The position numbers and the translations under genes are program-made. Positions 22,066 to 33,059 of a stretch of DNA of 64,000 bases are shown piece by piece. Where the stretch lies: positions 125,110 through 189,109 of the forward strand of contig BCJX01000020.1 in NCBI GenBank assembly GCA_001600415.1, read 5' to 3'. Source of the DNA: Pascua guehoae. Lineage: Eukaryota > Basidiomycota > Tremellomycetes > Trichosporonales > Trichosporonaceae. How positions within the stretch are numbered: position 1 is the stretch's first letter; each line of letters begins with the position of its first letter. The notes under the pieces are model-generated. The model did not search any database and was not told where the DNA came from. It saw only the letters and a program-made list of their open reading frames with translations.

Positions 22066-24194
22066 ATGTCGACGGTTCGCGAACGCAAGCCGCAGAAAGC
22101 ACAAGGGAAGGATGGCCAAACCCCAGAGGGTGTCTCGCAGGCCACCACCAAGCAGCAGGTATGTAGAGGGCTCGTCTTCCGGCATCCGGCGTTTGACACC
22201 TCCAGGCACAAGCAGGAAGGGACCCAATCGAGATTATCCGGACCGTCCTGTTCGCTCTTGCCATCGGTGGGGCTGTCTGGATGGGCTATCGCGTGAGTTT
22301 GGTACAGTCGTGCAACGAGCTGATGACAGGCGTTGAATCTATTTGGAGGACAGAAGCAGCCATCAAGCGAACCGGGGCAGTTCCACCTCCCGGGCATGCG
22401 GTATGGAGCGCTCAACCCCGCGGACATGCCAGTCGAGGTCGGGACGCACCTGGCAGCAGATGTCGAGAAGCGCGATGAGATCCGGGAGGCGTTTGAATGG
22501 AGCTGGCACGCGTATGGTGTGTACCCTGGGCGCAATGGATGCTGTGGGGCCGTCTGCAACGGTGAACAACAGCACTGACAATCACAGAAAAGTGCGCGTT
22601 TGGTGCAGACGAACTCCACCCGCTGTCATGCACCGGGAGCAACCTGACTTCTGCGGGGGGCGTGGGATACACCATTGTTGACTCGCTCGACTCTCTCCTG
22701 ATCATGGGCTTCAAGGACGAGTACCACCGCGCCGCGGCGTGGTGCAAGGCCAACCTCAACTTTGACAAGGATGCCACCTTCCACACATTTGAGACGACTA
22801 TCCGCGTCCTCGGCGGTCTCCTCGCAGCGCACTACCTCTCGAGCACGAGCGACGACCCCGCCATTCAGGCCGATGCACCATTCTACCTCGAACGCGCTAC
22901 CGACCTTGGCGACCGCCTCCTCGGCGCTTTCTCGTCGCCCTCTGGCCTGCCCTACTCGATGATCAACCTGTCCACGCGCGAGGGAATCCCAGATCGTGAC
23001 AACAGGAACTTGGTCAGTCTTGCAGAGGCCACGACTCTCCAGCTCGAGTTCAAGTACCTCTCCCACCTCACTGGTGACAACATCTACTGGCGCAAGGCGG
23101 AGCGGGCGATGGAGGTTGTGCGCAACCAGCCCTTATTTGCGGAAGGCATTGCGCCCATCTTCCTCGACCCCAACTCTGGCCAGTTTGTCACGTCCGAAAT
23201 CCGCCTGGGGTCCCGCGGCGACTCGTACTATGAGTACCTCTTGAAGCAGTACCTCCAGACCAACAGGCAGGAGCCGGTGTACCGCGACATGTATGACGAG
23301 GCCATGGCTGGGATCAAGACCCACCTCGTTCGGCAGACCAAGCGCAAGGGCCTCTTGTTCACCCAGGAGCTCATGCCTGTCCAGGACCAAAAGTGGGTTT
23401 TCCTTGTCTCGCTGTGACGACTGACACGGCCAGGTGGGGGTCGGTTCCCAAGCAGGACCACCTCGTGTGCTTCTTGGGCGGCTCGTTGATCCTTGGTGTG
23501 ACCGAGGGCGGCAACAACAAGGTTGACTGGGCCAACCTCGACGAACGCGAACGCGACGACTTTTTGCTTGGCCGCGGCCTCATCGAGACCTGTGTGGACA
23601 CGTACGATACCGAGACGGGCCTCGGGCCCGAGATTGTCGTATTTGTCTACCCTCATGACGCAAAGGCCGACAGGATGGACTGGTTCATCAAGCCTGGCAG
23701 GAACCTGATTGACGCACGCAACATTCTGCGCCCCGAGACGGTCGAGTCGCTCATGCTCGCGTACCGTCTCACTGGCGACCAGCAGTACCGCGAGTGGGGG
23801 TGGAAGATCTTCCAGGCGTTCCAAAAGCACTGCCGCGTCCCGACTGGTGGCTATGCCAACATCAAGGATGTGCGCATTGTCCCACCCGAGCAGGACGACC
23901 GCATGGAGACGTTCTGGCTGAGCGAGACGCTTAGTATGTGTGCTGCAAGGAACGAAACGCTGACATTCAGAGTACCTGTATCTCCTGTTTGACGACTCGG
24001 ACCACATCCCGCTCGACAGTGAGTCTGACAGAGAGAGTTGGATTGCTCGGAGGTTGCTGACTGTCAGAACACGTGTTCAACACCGAGGTGCGTTGTGTCC
24101 ATTGGGTGGGCAAGTGCACAGACTTTACTGACGTCAGGCGCACATTCTGCCCGTTTTCGAGCCCACACAGCTCACCCCATTCTCCACTTCGTGA
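22066..24194 (+). CDS. MNS1: ER mannosyl-oligosaccharide 1,2-alpha-mannosidase (GH47)
   Basis: Eight exons: 22066-22158, 22206-22292, 22330-22516, 22588-23392, 23434-23933, 23971-24018, 24068-24087 (20 nt) and 24138-24194. They join in frame to 598 residues. Exon 2 encodes a membrane segment (TVLFALAIGGAVWMGY) near the N-terminus, as expected for a type II ER enzyme that trims mannose from Man9GlcNAc2 on glycoproteins. GH47 landmarks are FETTIRVLGGLLAAHYLS, RGDSYYEYLLKQYLQT, LRPETVESLMLAYRLTGD, FWLSETLKYLYLLF and the closing FNTEAH, whose Thr helps bind the catalytic calcium. The lumenal N-terminal part holds WSWHAYEKCAFGADELHPLS, also conserved. The last three exons are very short (48, 20 and 57 nt). 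Confidence 0.95.
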
Positions 24195-24803
24195 TCGTCG
24201 CATTGTTGATCATGATCTACAGCACAATACAATACAATACAATACAATGATCAACAGTCTCTCACACATCGGACCATCTTGTTACAGTGTTTATACAGTT
24301 TCTACGAAAGTATTTTGTCCATGTCATCATGATGCCGATTGCGACATGGCCGTGGGCAAAATGGGACCAAGGCCAAGAGACTTGGCCCAGCAGTCAGGGT
24401 TAGCCGCCTTGAACCGCCAGGCGGCACTGCGCTTTAGGGACATTGTGGCTGGGCCGCCTGCCCCCCCATCCCAGGGCCAGATCTGCAAACGCGGGACCAG
24501 TCTTGACACGACTGACACCGCCGGCAAGGGAAACGCCTTCCTTTGTGCCTTGGTTGCTCCATTGCCCGGTGTACTGTAGCAGTACTGTAGCAGTGCAGCA
24601 CCCAAACGTCACCCGCGACTACCACCCCACCAACCCCACCACATCGCGCGTTTTTCCTCCCCATTGCTCTTGTTCAAACCACTCTCGCGCTGGTCACTCT
24701 CTCTCTCTCTCTCCATCTGTTTAATCTCGGAACAGAGAGCTACACGCGCACCGCCGCACCCTCACCGCGAAGCGCCTCTTATCTCTAGCGTGTCCTTTTC
24801 GCG
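24195..24803. other. Intergenic between MNS1 and GH63-like gene
   Basis: Holds an ACAAT microsatellite (24224-24248). The last about 150 bases are CT-rich, including a (CT)n run at 24699-24712. No gene is supported. Confidence 0.45.
24224..24248. repeat. ACAAT microsatellite
   Basis: Five perfect copies of ACAAT just 30 bp after the MNS1 stop codon. Confidence 0.9.
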
Positions 24804-27800
24804 ATGACTGCCAAGCGTCTCCAGAGCAAGCTCTTTGGCAACGCGCAGGCCAACGGTATGTGCTTGACACGAGCAATGCGGGGGCAGTCACCCCGATGTC
24901 ACCACCGTACTCGGACACTAACAGCACAGCACCGTCACGCACGCAGGCGCAAGCGCAGCCTTCGACACTCGCCGAGGCATCTGGCTCTGGCTCTGGCACG
25001 GCGACGCCTGCACCGGGCCAAGCGCCGCCGGCAGTGGCTGAAGACAGTGCGCTCCGGATCAACATTCCCGCTGCGCCCGGTCTTGCGCCTGCGGCACGCG
25101 AGAGGTGAGTCTTTGGCGTCTGTGTCGCCGTTTCTGCTCTGACCCAGCCTAGCCTGCCCAAGTCGACGCGCCCGCCAAGTGCGCAGCCGCCGGCTGCTGC
25201 TGCTGCTGGCGAAGACAAGACTCCGCCCGCCGACCCCAGCAAGCGGTCGCGTGAGTCACCGTGCATTGTAGAGGTACTGATTCCAGCGCACCCAGGAACC
25301 GGCGGCAGTGACACGGACACGCCGCGCGAGCACAAGGTGAGTGGCCGGTCAGAGAGCGTGTGTTGTTGGCTGACGTTAGTCACTGCGTGAGCGGCTTAAG
25401 GCATCGCTGGGGCCGCGCTTCAACTCGGTCGAAGAGTACCGCCTCGACCAGGCGGACCGGTATGAGGTGCACTGGAAGCGCTGGGGCCCGTACCTGGCCG
25501 AACGGCAGTGGGGTACTGTGCGCGAAGACTACAGCGGCAACGGTGATGCGTGGAACTCGTTCAACTTTGACCAGGCCAAGAGCCGCGCGTACCGCTGGGG
25601 CGAGGACGGCATTGGCGGCATCTCGGACAACCACCAGCGGCTGTGTTTCTCGCTCGCCATGTGGAACGGCAAGGACGACATTCTCAAAGAGCGCGTCTTT
25701 GGCCTCGCGGGCGACCAGGGCAACCACGGCGAAGACGTAAAGGACCTGTACTACCACGTCGACTCGACGCCCACCCACTCGTACATGAAGTACCTGTACA
25801 AGTACCCCCAGGCGGCCTTTCCGTACAACCAGCTGCGCGAGGAAAACGCCCACCGCAGCCGCGAGGTCAGCGAGTATGAGCTCGTCGACACGGGTGTCTT
25901 TGACGACGGCAAGTACTGGGACGTGTTTATCGAGTACGCAAAGGACGAAGAGGACGCCAACGCAATCTCCATCCGCATCACGGCCTACAACCGTGGGCCC
26001 GAAGCTGCCGACCTGCGTCTCCTCCCCCAGCTCTTCTTCCGCAACACCTGGAGCTGGCCCAAGGAGCTGCCCAAGAACATGCCCAATCTGCGACAGGAGG
26101 CAGAAGGTGTTATTGCCGTCGAGCACGAAACGCTCGGCAGCACACGCCTCTACTGCACGCCGAGTCCTGCTCCCGCGGCACCGACCAACGGCGGTGTCGT
26201 GCTCGTCGATGGTGAGAGCGTCGTCCCAGAGCTCTTGTTCACCGAAAACGACACAAACTTTGAGCGCCTGTATGGCGGCCAGAACCGCACGCCGTACACA
26301 AAGGACGCGTTCCACTCGTACTGCATCCCGTCGTTCCGTCCTCCCATGCCCCAACCTGAGAAGCAGGAGCCCGAGAAGACGGAGCCCGAGACGAAGGAGC
26401 CCGAGACGAAGGCGCCTGAGAAGAAGAGCGCCAAGGAGGACGACGCTGCGGATGGCAAGGAGAATGGCGCGGCCAACGGCGAGGCCAACGACGAGACCGA
26501 AGAGGTTGACCGCTCGCCCACGCCCAAGCCCGAGACCCAATACTACCCCGCCGACAAGTTTGTCAACCCTAATAAGACGGGAACCAAAGCAGCTGCGCTC
26601 TACACCTTCACCGACGTCCCGGCGCGTGGCGGCTGCGTCGTGGTGCGCCTCAAGCTCACGCCCAGTGCGCCAAGCGAGGACCCGGCGATCCTCGACGAGG
26701 AGCTGTTTGACAACAATGTCGAGGACCGACTGGTCGACGCTGATGAGTTTTACGCTCGCCTGAGCCGCGGAGGCATCCCTGACGACCTGCGCAACGTCAT
26801 GCGTCAGGCGCTGGCGGGAATGATGTGGACCAAGCAGTACTATGGCTTTATCCAGAACGAATGGCTCAACGGCGACCCAGGGCAGCCACCGCCCCCGGCA
26901 GAGCGCAAGTGGGTCCGCAACAAGGACTGGAGACATCTCTACGCGTCGGATATTCTCTCCATGCCCGACTCGTTTGACTATCCCTGGTTTGCCTGCTGGG
27001 ACACTGCGTTCCACACCATTCCGCTCGCGCTGGTGGACCCGTCGTTCGCCAAGAAACAGCTCGACCTCATGACTCGCGAGTGGTACATGAAGCCAGACGG
27101 TTCGCTCCCAGCCTACGAATGGAACTTTGACGACGTCAACCCGCCCGTCCACGCATGGGCAACCTTCCGTGTGTTCAAGATTGAGCGTAAGATCTATGGA
27201 CGTGAAGACCTCGACTTCCTCGAGCGTGTCTTCCAGAAACTCCTTCTCAACTTTACGTGGTGGGTGAACCGCAAGGACTCTGAAGGCAACAATGTCTTTG
27301 AAGGCGGTTTCCTCGGTCTCGACAATATCGGCCCATTCAACAGGTTAGTTTTGAGCAGCAATAGTAGTACTGACATGGCAGGTCTGAACCGGTCCCAGGA
27401 GGAGGCTCGCTTCGTCAGGCCGACGGTACCGCATGGATGGCCTTTTACAGCTTGCAAATGTTGACGATTGCGCTCGAGCTGGCCAAACATAACCCGACGT
27501 ACGAGGATATTGCGTCCAAGTTCTTTGAGCACTTCCTCTACATTGCAGACGCCATGACGTACCCCGCGAGCAACGACCAGCACCTTTCGCTGTGGAACGA
27601 GGAGCACAACTTCTACTTTGACGCCATTCAATGGGGATACGGCCATGCGCAGCACTTGCCAGTGTTCTCCATGGTCGGCCTCATTCCTCTCTTTGCCGTC
27701 ACGGTGTTGGAGCCTCAGACGTTGAAGAAGTGGGTGACTGGAACTAGTGAATCTTTAGCTGACCTTGTTCAGGTTCCCAGGCTTTAAGAAACGGTGTGTT

Positions 27801-28909
27801 TTTGGCTTTCCCGCAATGATCAATTCTAATGCCACAGCCTCGACTGGTTTGTCGCCAACAGGCCCGACATTACGAGCCGCAACATTGCCAACATTCGAGG
27901 TGGGTCTTGTCACAAAAAAAGTTGGCTAACGACACAGAACGTGGTCGCGGTGACCGTCTTCTTCTGGCGCTGGCGTCCAAGGACCGTCTTGTCAAGATTG
28001 TTGAAAAGATGTTTGACGAGACGCAGTTCCTGTCAGACTATGGTATCCGCAGTCTGTCAAAGTACCACCACGAACATCCGTTCTCCATGCACATGGACGG
28101 GCAGCACTACGAGGTCGGATATTGGCCTGGAGACTCAAAGTCTGCCATGTTCGGAGGTGAGCATGGGTCTGATAGAGACAGCGCTAACTGAAGGCAACAG
28201 TAACTGGCGTGGTCCCGTCTGGGCTCCAGTCAACCACCTATGTGAGCAACCACATATCCCCGCCTACCTGATTCACTGCTGACGCGCTTCAGTGATTGAG
28301 AGTCTTCAGCGCTTCCACCAGTTCTTTGGCGACTCGCTCCAAGTGGAGATGCCCACCGGCAGTGGCTACTTTATGAACCTGGCCGAATGTGCCGAGGAGC
28401 TCCAGCACCGTCTCACGCACATTTTCAGCCGCGACGAGGCTGGTCGCCGTGCCGTCAACGGCGGTAACGCAATGTTCAACCGCGACCCGCACTTCCGCGA
28501 TTACATTCACTTCTTCGAGGTAAGACTCGCATCCACTCCTCGGCGCTTCTGACACCAGTTCTTCCATGGAAACGACGGCCGTGGCCTCGGCGCCTCGCAC
28601 CAGACGGGTTGGACTGGATTGGTCGCCTGGTGGATCTACCAGACTGGCGAATACTGTCGTCTGCCAAAGACGCCCAAGAGTACGTCCTCGATTGGCGCCG
28701 GTTATCGTTACTGACGCACCCAGCTCCCCGCAGTATGGCGAGACACTACTTTGACGACAATATCGTCACGCCAAGCGAGTACGGCGACGCCGACTCGTCG
28801 CTCTACTCTGCGTACACGGATCGGTCTGAATGGTGCGTGGTGTGGATCGAGGCGCACACGAGGGCGCTACTGACATTACAGGGCCGAGCCCGAGCCCGAG
28901 GAGCTGTAA
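24804..28909 (+). CDS. Large GH63-like glycoside hydrolase, probably cytosolic
   Basis: Fourteen exons: 24804-24855, 24930-25104, 25153-25250, 25296-25336, 25380-27343, 27382-27729, 27773-27793 (21 nt), 27838-27899, 27938-28156, 28194-28241, 28293-28519, 28559-28679, 28724-28832 and 28882-28909. They sum to exactly 1,171 codons (1,170 aa). Conserved blocks of the GH63 C-terminal catalytic barrel are [80 protein letters not shown] and [15 protein letters not shown]. The family includes ER glucosidase I and bacterial alpha-glycosidases such as YgjK, and this protein resembles the latter type. The N-terminal about 120 residues are Pro/Ala/Ser-rich with no signal peptide or membrane segment, so a cytosolic enzyme is inferred. 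A Glu/Pro/Lys repeat block (26350-26440) interrupts the N-domain. The substrate is unknown. Confidence 0.88.
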
Positions 28910-29701
28910 GCTGCTCTGTCACTTTCATCTGGCAAGTCGCCACAGACAAAGAGCATGCGATATAGAGACTTCCGTAGGTTTATGCAACGCCTACAATGTG
29001 AGCGTCAATGGTCTGGGAGCTGGGGTCCGTGGAGTGAGCAACGCGAGTTTGCGGAGTGAGCAAGGCGATTTTGCCCAGCAATGGGCCTTAGTACATGAGC
29101 CACAAGGGCGGTGCACGCCTGCCCTGCGAACCCAGACTCCACTCAAGAGCCACAAGTTCATCCGTGCCGTGACAGCAACCCTGAGTAATCACATGCAGGA
29201 CTCTGGCGCACGTCCTGGGTGACGCTCGTCCTAGCTGGGGTCTCGGCGCATGGGCGTATCGACGTCGGTCTGTGCGGATAAGCACCATCCATGAGTGCGG
29301 CAGCGAGAGCCACAGCGCATGTGGCGCCGAAGGAACCTCGACCCGAAGAAAGCGATTATCACATCCATCACATAGACTCGAGTCGGCCGTTTGACCAAAG
29401 TCATGGTGGGCAACGCTTCAGTGGCGGTGCACATTGCAGCTGCGGCGGCCGCTTTGCGAAAATAAACAAGAACGCCACCGTGCTTTCCCCACCAAGGGCA
29501 GTTGCAGGGCAGCAAGATAAACAAGGGTCAGAAGCACCGAGGATGTTGTTGTTGCCAACCGTGCTTGGACTCGGTGGAGTGTCAATGTGAGGCATATGCG
29601 CGACGTACGGTATGCGCACGAGCTGGGCCACAGGCATGCCCCCGCCCTGCCTACAGCGCACGACTGTGCTCAAGCACGCCCTGGGTCGTGGGGACCCCTT
29701 C

Positions 29702-29770
<69 letters not shown>

Positions 29771-29820
29771 ACTGGGTGTGACGGTGTGCCCCGTGCGTGG
29801 CTGCTACACCCCTACACGTC
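28910..29820. other. Intergenic with a long poly-C tract
   Basis: No gene is supported. It contains a 68-bp poly-C tract (29703-29770), and polyproline or polyglycine open frames across it are artefacts of the homopolymer. Confidence 0.5.
29703..29770. repeat. Poly-C tract, 68 bp
   Basis: Uninterrupted C on the plus strand, 50 bp upstream of tRNA-Val. Two other C tracts in the window lie inside introns (46276-46294 and 56980-57057). The length may be affected by sequencing. Confidence 0.95.
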
Positions 29821-29920
29821 GGCGATTTAGCTCAGCTGGTTAGAGCGCATGCTTAACACTGGAAACGTCAGTACGTCAGTGGTACGCATGAGGTCGGCAG
29901 TTCAATCCTGTCAAACGTCA
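29821..29920 (+). tRNA. tRNA-Val (AAC) with a 26-nt intron
   Basis: A cloverleaf can be drawn by hand: acceptor GGCGATT with AAACGTC (one A-A mismatch at 5-68 and one G-T pair), D arm GCTC...GAGC, anticodon stem CATGC with GCATG, and T arm GGCAG-TTCAATC-CTGTC; discriminator A. The anticodon loop TTAACA is interrupted after position 37 by an intron at 29859-29884, the standard place for nuclear tRNA introns. The anticodon AAC (read as IAC) specifies valine. A TTTTT run follows at 29932. The acceptor mismatch makes it slightly non-canonical. Confidence 0.8.
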
Positions 29921-29931
29921 GTGACAATGTC

Positions 29932-29936
29932 TTTTT
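29932..29936 (+). terminator. RNA polymerase III terminator for tRNA-Val
   Basis: TTTTT on the non-template strand, 12 nt after the tRNA 3' end. Confidence 0.7.
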
Positions 29937-31032
29937 CTCGTCTGCGTTGGTTGTTGGTGTTGGGGTTTGTGGAGTCGCACCGTGGCTGGGCGATGTGCTG
30001 GTCGGGCAACATGGAGGTGGGAAATCTCAAGTGCACACGGCCAGTGGCATGGGTTGGGCAGGTTGTAGGTAAGTGATCGTGAGGCATGCTGCTGGCCCCC
30101 ATGCTGCTGCCCCAATGCTGCTGCCTCGATGCTGCTACCATGGGTGTTGATTTGCTTACAACATGCACTCTATGCCACATGTCGCGTTCAAAGCGATGCA
30201 GTACTGTACTCATGTGGACCTGCGACGACCATGGGGCTGAAAGTGGGAGGGCGAGCGACCGGAATGAGCCGTTCGTTTCACCAGTGTTAGACACTACAGG
30301 CAGTGTGTCAATGTCACGCCTGGATTGGTCGATAGTCCTGCGATAGCGATCAAGCAGTTCCAGTTGAGCCACCACAAGTCGTTTCTTCGTCCAAGTCCTG
30401 TGCCATGAACGAGTATTGAGCATGGTGTGGAGCGCAAGTAATGCTGTAACGTCACAGACTGTGTGTGAACCGCTGTCGGCAACGTGAATCCGCCACAAGG
30501 CCCGACTTGGCTCGTCGAGTTTGCAGCTTTACTGTACTGTACAGGCAGCAGAAAGTGTGCGACGGTGTTCAGTGCCACGAGCCGCCGTTCATCATCTCCA
30601 TCGACGATAGCAGACCACTAGCGCCGCTCGAACGTTGCCACAGCGACAGGATCAAGATGACGCTGGTGACCAAGCACGGGAAGGACTGGAAGGACAGCGA
30701 GGACCACGCGCATGCCCATGTGGGGTAGTGCCACTGCCGGCCACCGGCCACCACCGCCGGCATACACGCGGCAACATCCAGGCTACATCCGACGGCGCGT
30801 CGGCCCGGCGTCCGGTGTGGCGGCGCTGGCGGCGCGCTGCCCGGAATGAAGTCATGCCGGTGGTACGGCGTGGACCACAGCGAGGCCAACCTATATAACA
30901 GCAGGCGTGCACGACGTGGAGCCGTGTCTCCAAGTTAGCCCTCTCAGTCCTACTGACCGCTCTGTTCTCGATACTGTACCTTTGGCGAATTGAATCCCTT
31001 TAATCCCACAACAACAACAAGAAGAAAGAAAA
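29937..31032. other. 1.1-kb intergenic region upstream of the aldo-keto reductase
   Basis: No gene is supported. It contains ATGCTGCTGCC-like repeats at 30087-30138 and a TATA box at 30892. Confidence 0.45.
30892..30898 (+). promoter_or_regulatory. TATA box of the aldo-keto reductase gene
   Basis: TATATAA in CCTATATAACAGC, 135 bp upstream of the start codon at 31033, a plausible distance with a short leader. Confidence 0.6.
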
Positions 31033-32817
31033 ATGGCCCTGCCCCCTCCCTCGCGTCTCGGCCGGTACCGCCTCCTGTCGCCCAACTGTGGTCTGCGCGT
31101 CTCGCCGCTCCAGTTTGGCGCCATGAGCCTGGGCAACGTCGCGACTGCGCTCGGCGCGATTACGCAGGAGCAGGGGTTTGCCCTGCTTGACAAGTACTAT
31201 GAGCTGGGCGGAAACTATATCGACACGGCGAATACGTACCACAAGGGTGAGCGCGCAGGGGGCGCGGGGGTGATGTGGGGGGAAGATGCTAACGCGGACA
31301 CAGGCCAGTCGGAAGAGTGGATTGGCGAGTGGATGCAGAAGCGGGGGAACCGCGACGAGCTCGTGCTGGCGACAAAGTACACGAGCAACCCGTTCAACGG
31401 CAAGGTGGGTGGTGCAGGCGGGGGGCGGGGTGGTCGAGGGGCGAGGGGAGTGGGCAGGGCTGGGTGTTGTCGTGCCGTGCCACAGAGGAGGGCGGGCGGG
31501 CAGGGCAGTGCCATTGGAGTTTGGTTGGCAGAGGGGCTTGCGGTTTGGGGGCTCGCTTTTGGTCTACACGCCAGAATGTGCTCGTCAGCAACCTCTGGCG
31601 GTGGCGACCCTTGTCCCGCGGGGATATATCACAACCACAACCTCGACTCCATCCTCGCCGCGTCCAGCCCATAGACTGGTGTTTGTTTGACCCATTCCCC
31701 AAACTAACGCCCAGACCGACGAGCACCCGATCCAGGTCAACCTCGCTGGCAACTCGTACAAGTCGATGTATGTGAGCTTTGAGCACTCGCTCAAGCGCCT
31801 GCAGACGACCTATGTGGATATTTTCTGTGAGCCCCAGCAGAGTAGGGGTGGGATGGCGCGACTGACGGCAGACGTGCACTGGTGGGACTGGACGACGCCG
31901 ATTGCCGAGATGATGCAGGGTCTCAACAACTTGGTCAAGCAGGGCAAGGGTGAGTGCGGTGTTGGCTGGGCTGGGGCTGGGCTGGGGCCGGGAGAGGGTT
32001 CGGTGAGAGCCCGGAGAGAGCTGGGAGAGGGCTGGGAGAGGATACGAGCCGAAGGGAGATATGGAGGGATCTGAAGCCGGAACTCATACTCACACCCCAG
32101 TCCTCTACCTGGGTATTTCCGACACACCCGCCTGGGTCGTCTCCAAGGCCAACGAGTACGCGCGCGCCCACGGCCTGGCCCAATTTGTCATCTACCAGGG
32201 GCGGTGGTCAGCAGCCGCGCGCGACATTGAGCGCGACGTGCTCCCCATGGCGGCGAGCGACGGCATGGCGATTGCGGCATGGGGCGCGATGGGACAGGGC
32301 AAGTTCCAGCGCAAGGCGGACCGCGGCAAGAGTTCCGAGGGCCGCAGCGCCACAGCCCTGTCGGCAAAGGACGAGGCGGCGTCGGATGCGCTGGAAAAAG
32401 TCGCAGACGAGCTGGGCGTGCAGAATCTCACGTCGGTCGCGCTCGCCTATGTCATGGCAAAGTATCCGTGGGTGTATCCCATTGTCGGCGGGCGCAAGGT
32501 CGAGCACCTCGAGGCGAATATTGGCGCACTCGACATTTCACTCTCGCGCGCGCAGGTCCTCGCTATCGATGCTGCTATCCCCTTCGACTATGGCGGCCCC
32601 ATGGTTGAGGTGAGGACGCCACATGAGCCTCAGTAGAGATGCTGACCCCCAGTTTGGCCTCGACCCCAGGACATGGGGATACCAGCAGCACTTCCAGATT
32701 GCCGCCGCCGGCCTCGTCGACTATGTGCCCTACGCGCAGCCAATCGACATGACAAATGTGCGCGAGAGCGATGCCGCCGCAAAGGAGGCAAACCCCGTCA
32801 AGGGCCTTGGCATGTAG
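31033..32817 (+). CDS. Aldo-keto reductase of the aryl-alcohol dehydrogenase / norsolorinic acid reductase type
   Basis: Exons are 31033-31246, 31304-31404, 31715-31826, 31872-31949, 32101-32609 and 32653-32817, giving 392 residues. The AKR catalytic tetrad is visible: Asp and Tyr in GNYIDTANTY, Lys in LATKYTS and His in YVHWWDW. Other family blocks are FGAMSLGN, GISDTPAWVVSKANEYA, FVIYQGRWSAAARDIERDV, WGAMGQGKFQ and YPIVGGRKVEHLEANI. Such NADPH-dependent enzymes reduce aryl aldehydes and ketones; yeast AAD genes and norsolorinic acid reductase-like proteins have this length and layout. The substrate cannot be told from sequence. Intron 2 (31405-31714, 310 nt) is unusually long for this genome. 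It is convergent with ATP10. Confidence 0.93.
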
Positions 32818-33059
32818 CCGGCGCGAGGGTTAGCTCGGGGATAAGTAAATATCTACTAGAAGTGGCTGTGGCTCTCTGTGTTTGATGCCAACGATGCAGA
32901 CTTGTCCAACTTGCCAGCCAACGAGCTCTGAAATGGAACAGTGGGAATGGATGCAAAAGTGCAAAGGGTCTACACCGGGCCTCAGCCGAAACCCCCGATC
33001 CGAATGCGAAGGCGAGTCCACACGCCCGCCCGCCGTCTACTCTATACGTGATACTACGC

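Noticed and set aside
29401..29843. Polyproline and polyglycine open frames
   Set aside because: Produced by the poly-C tract in all frames; the same happens at 56861-57559, where only the part after 57085 is a real PPM1 exon.
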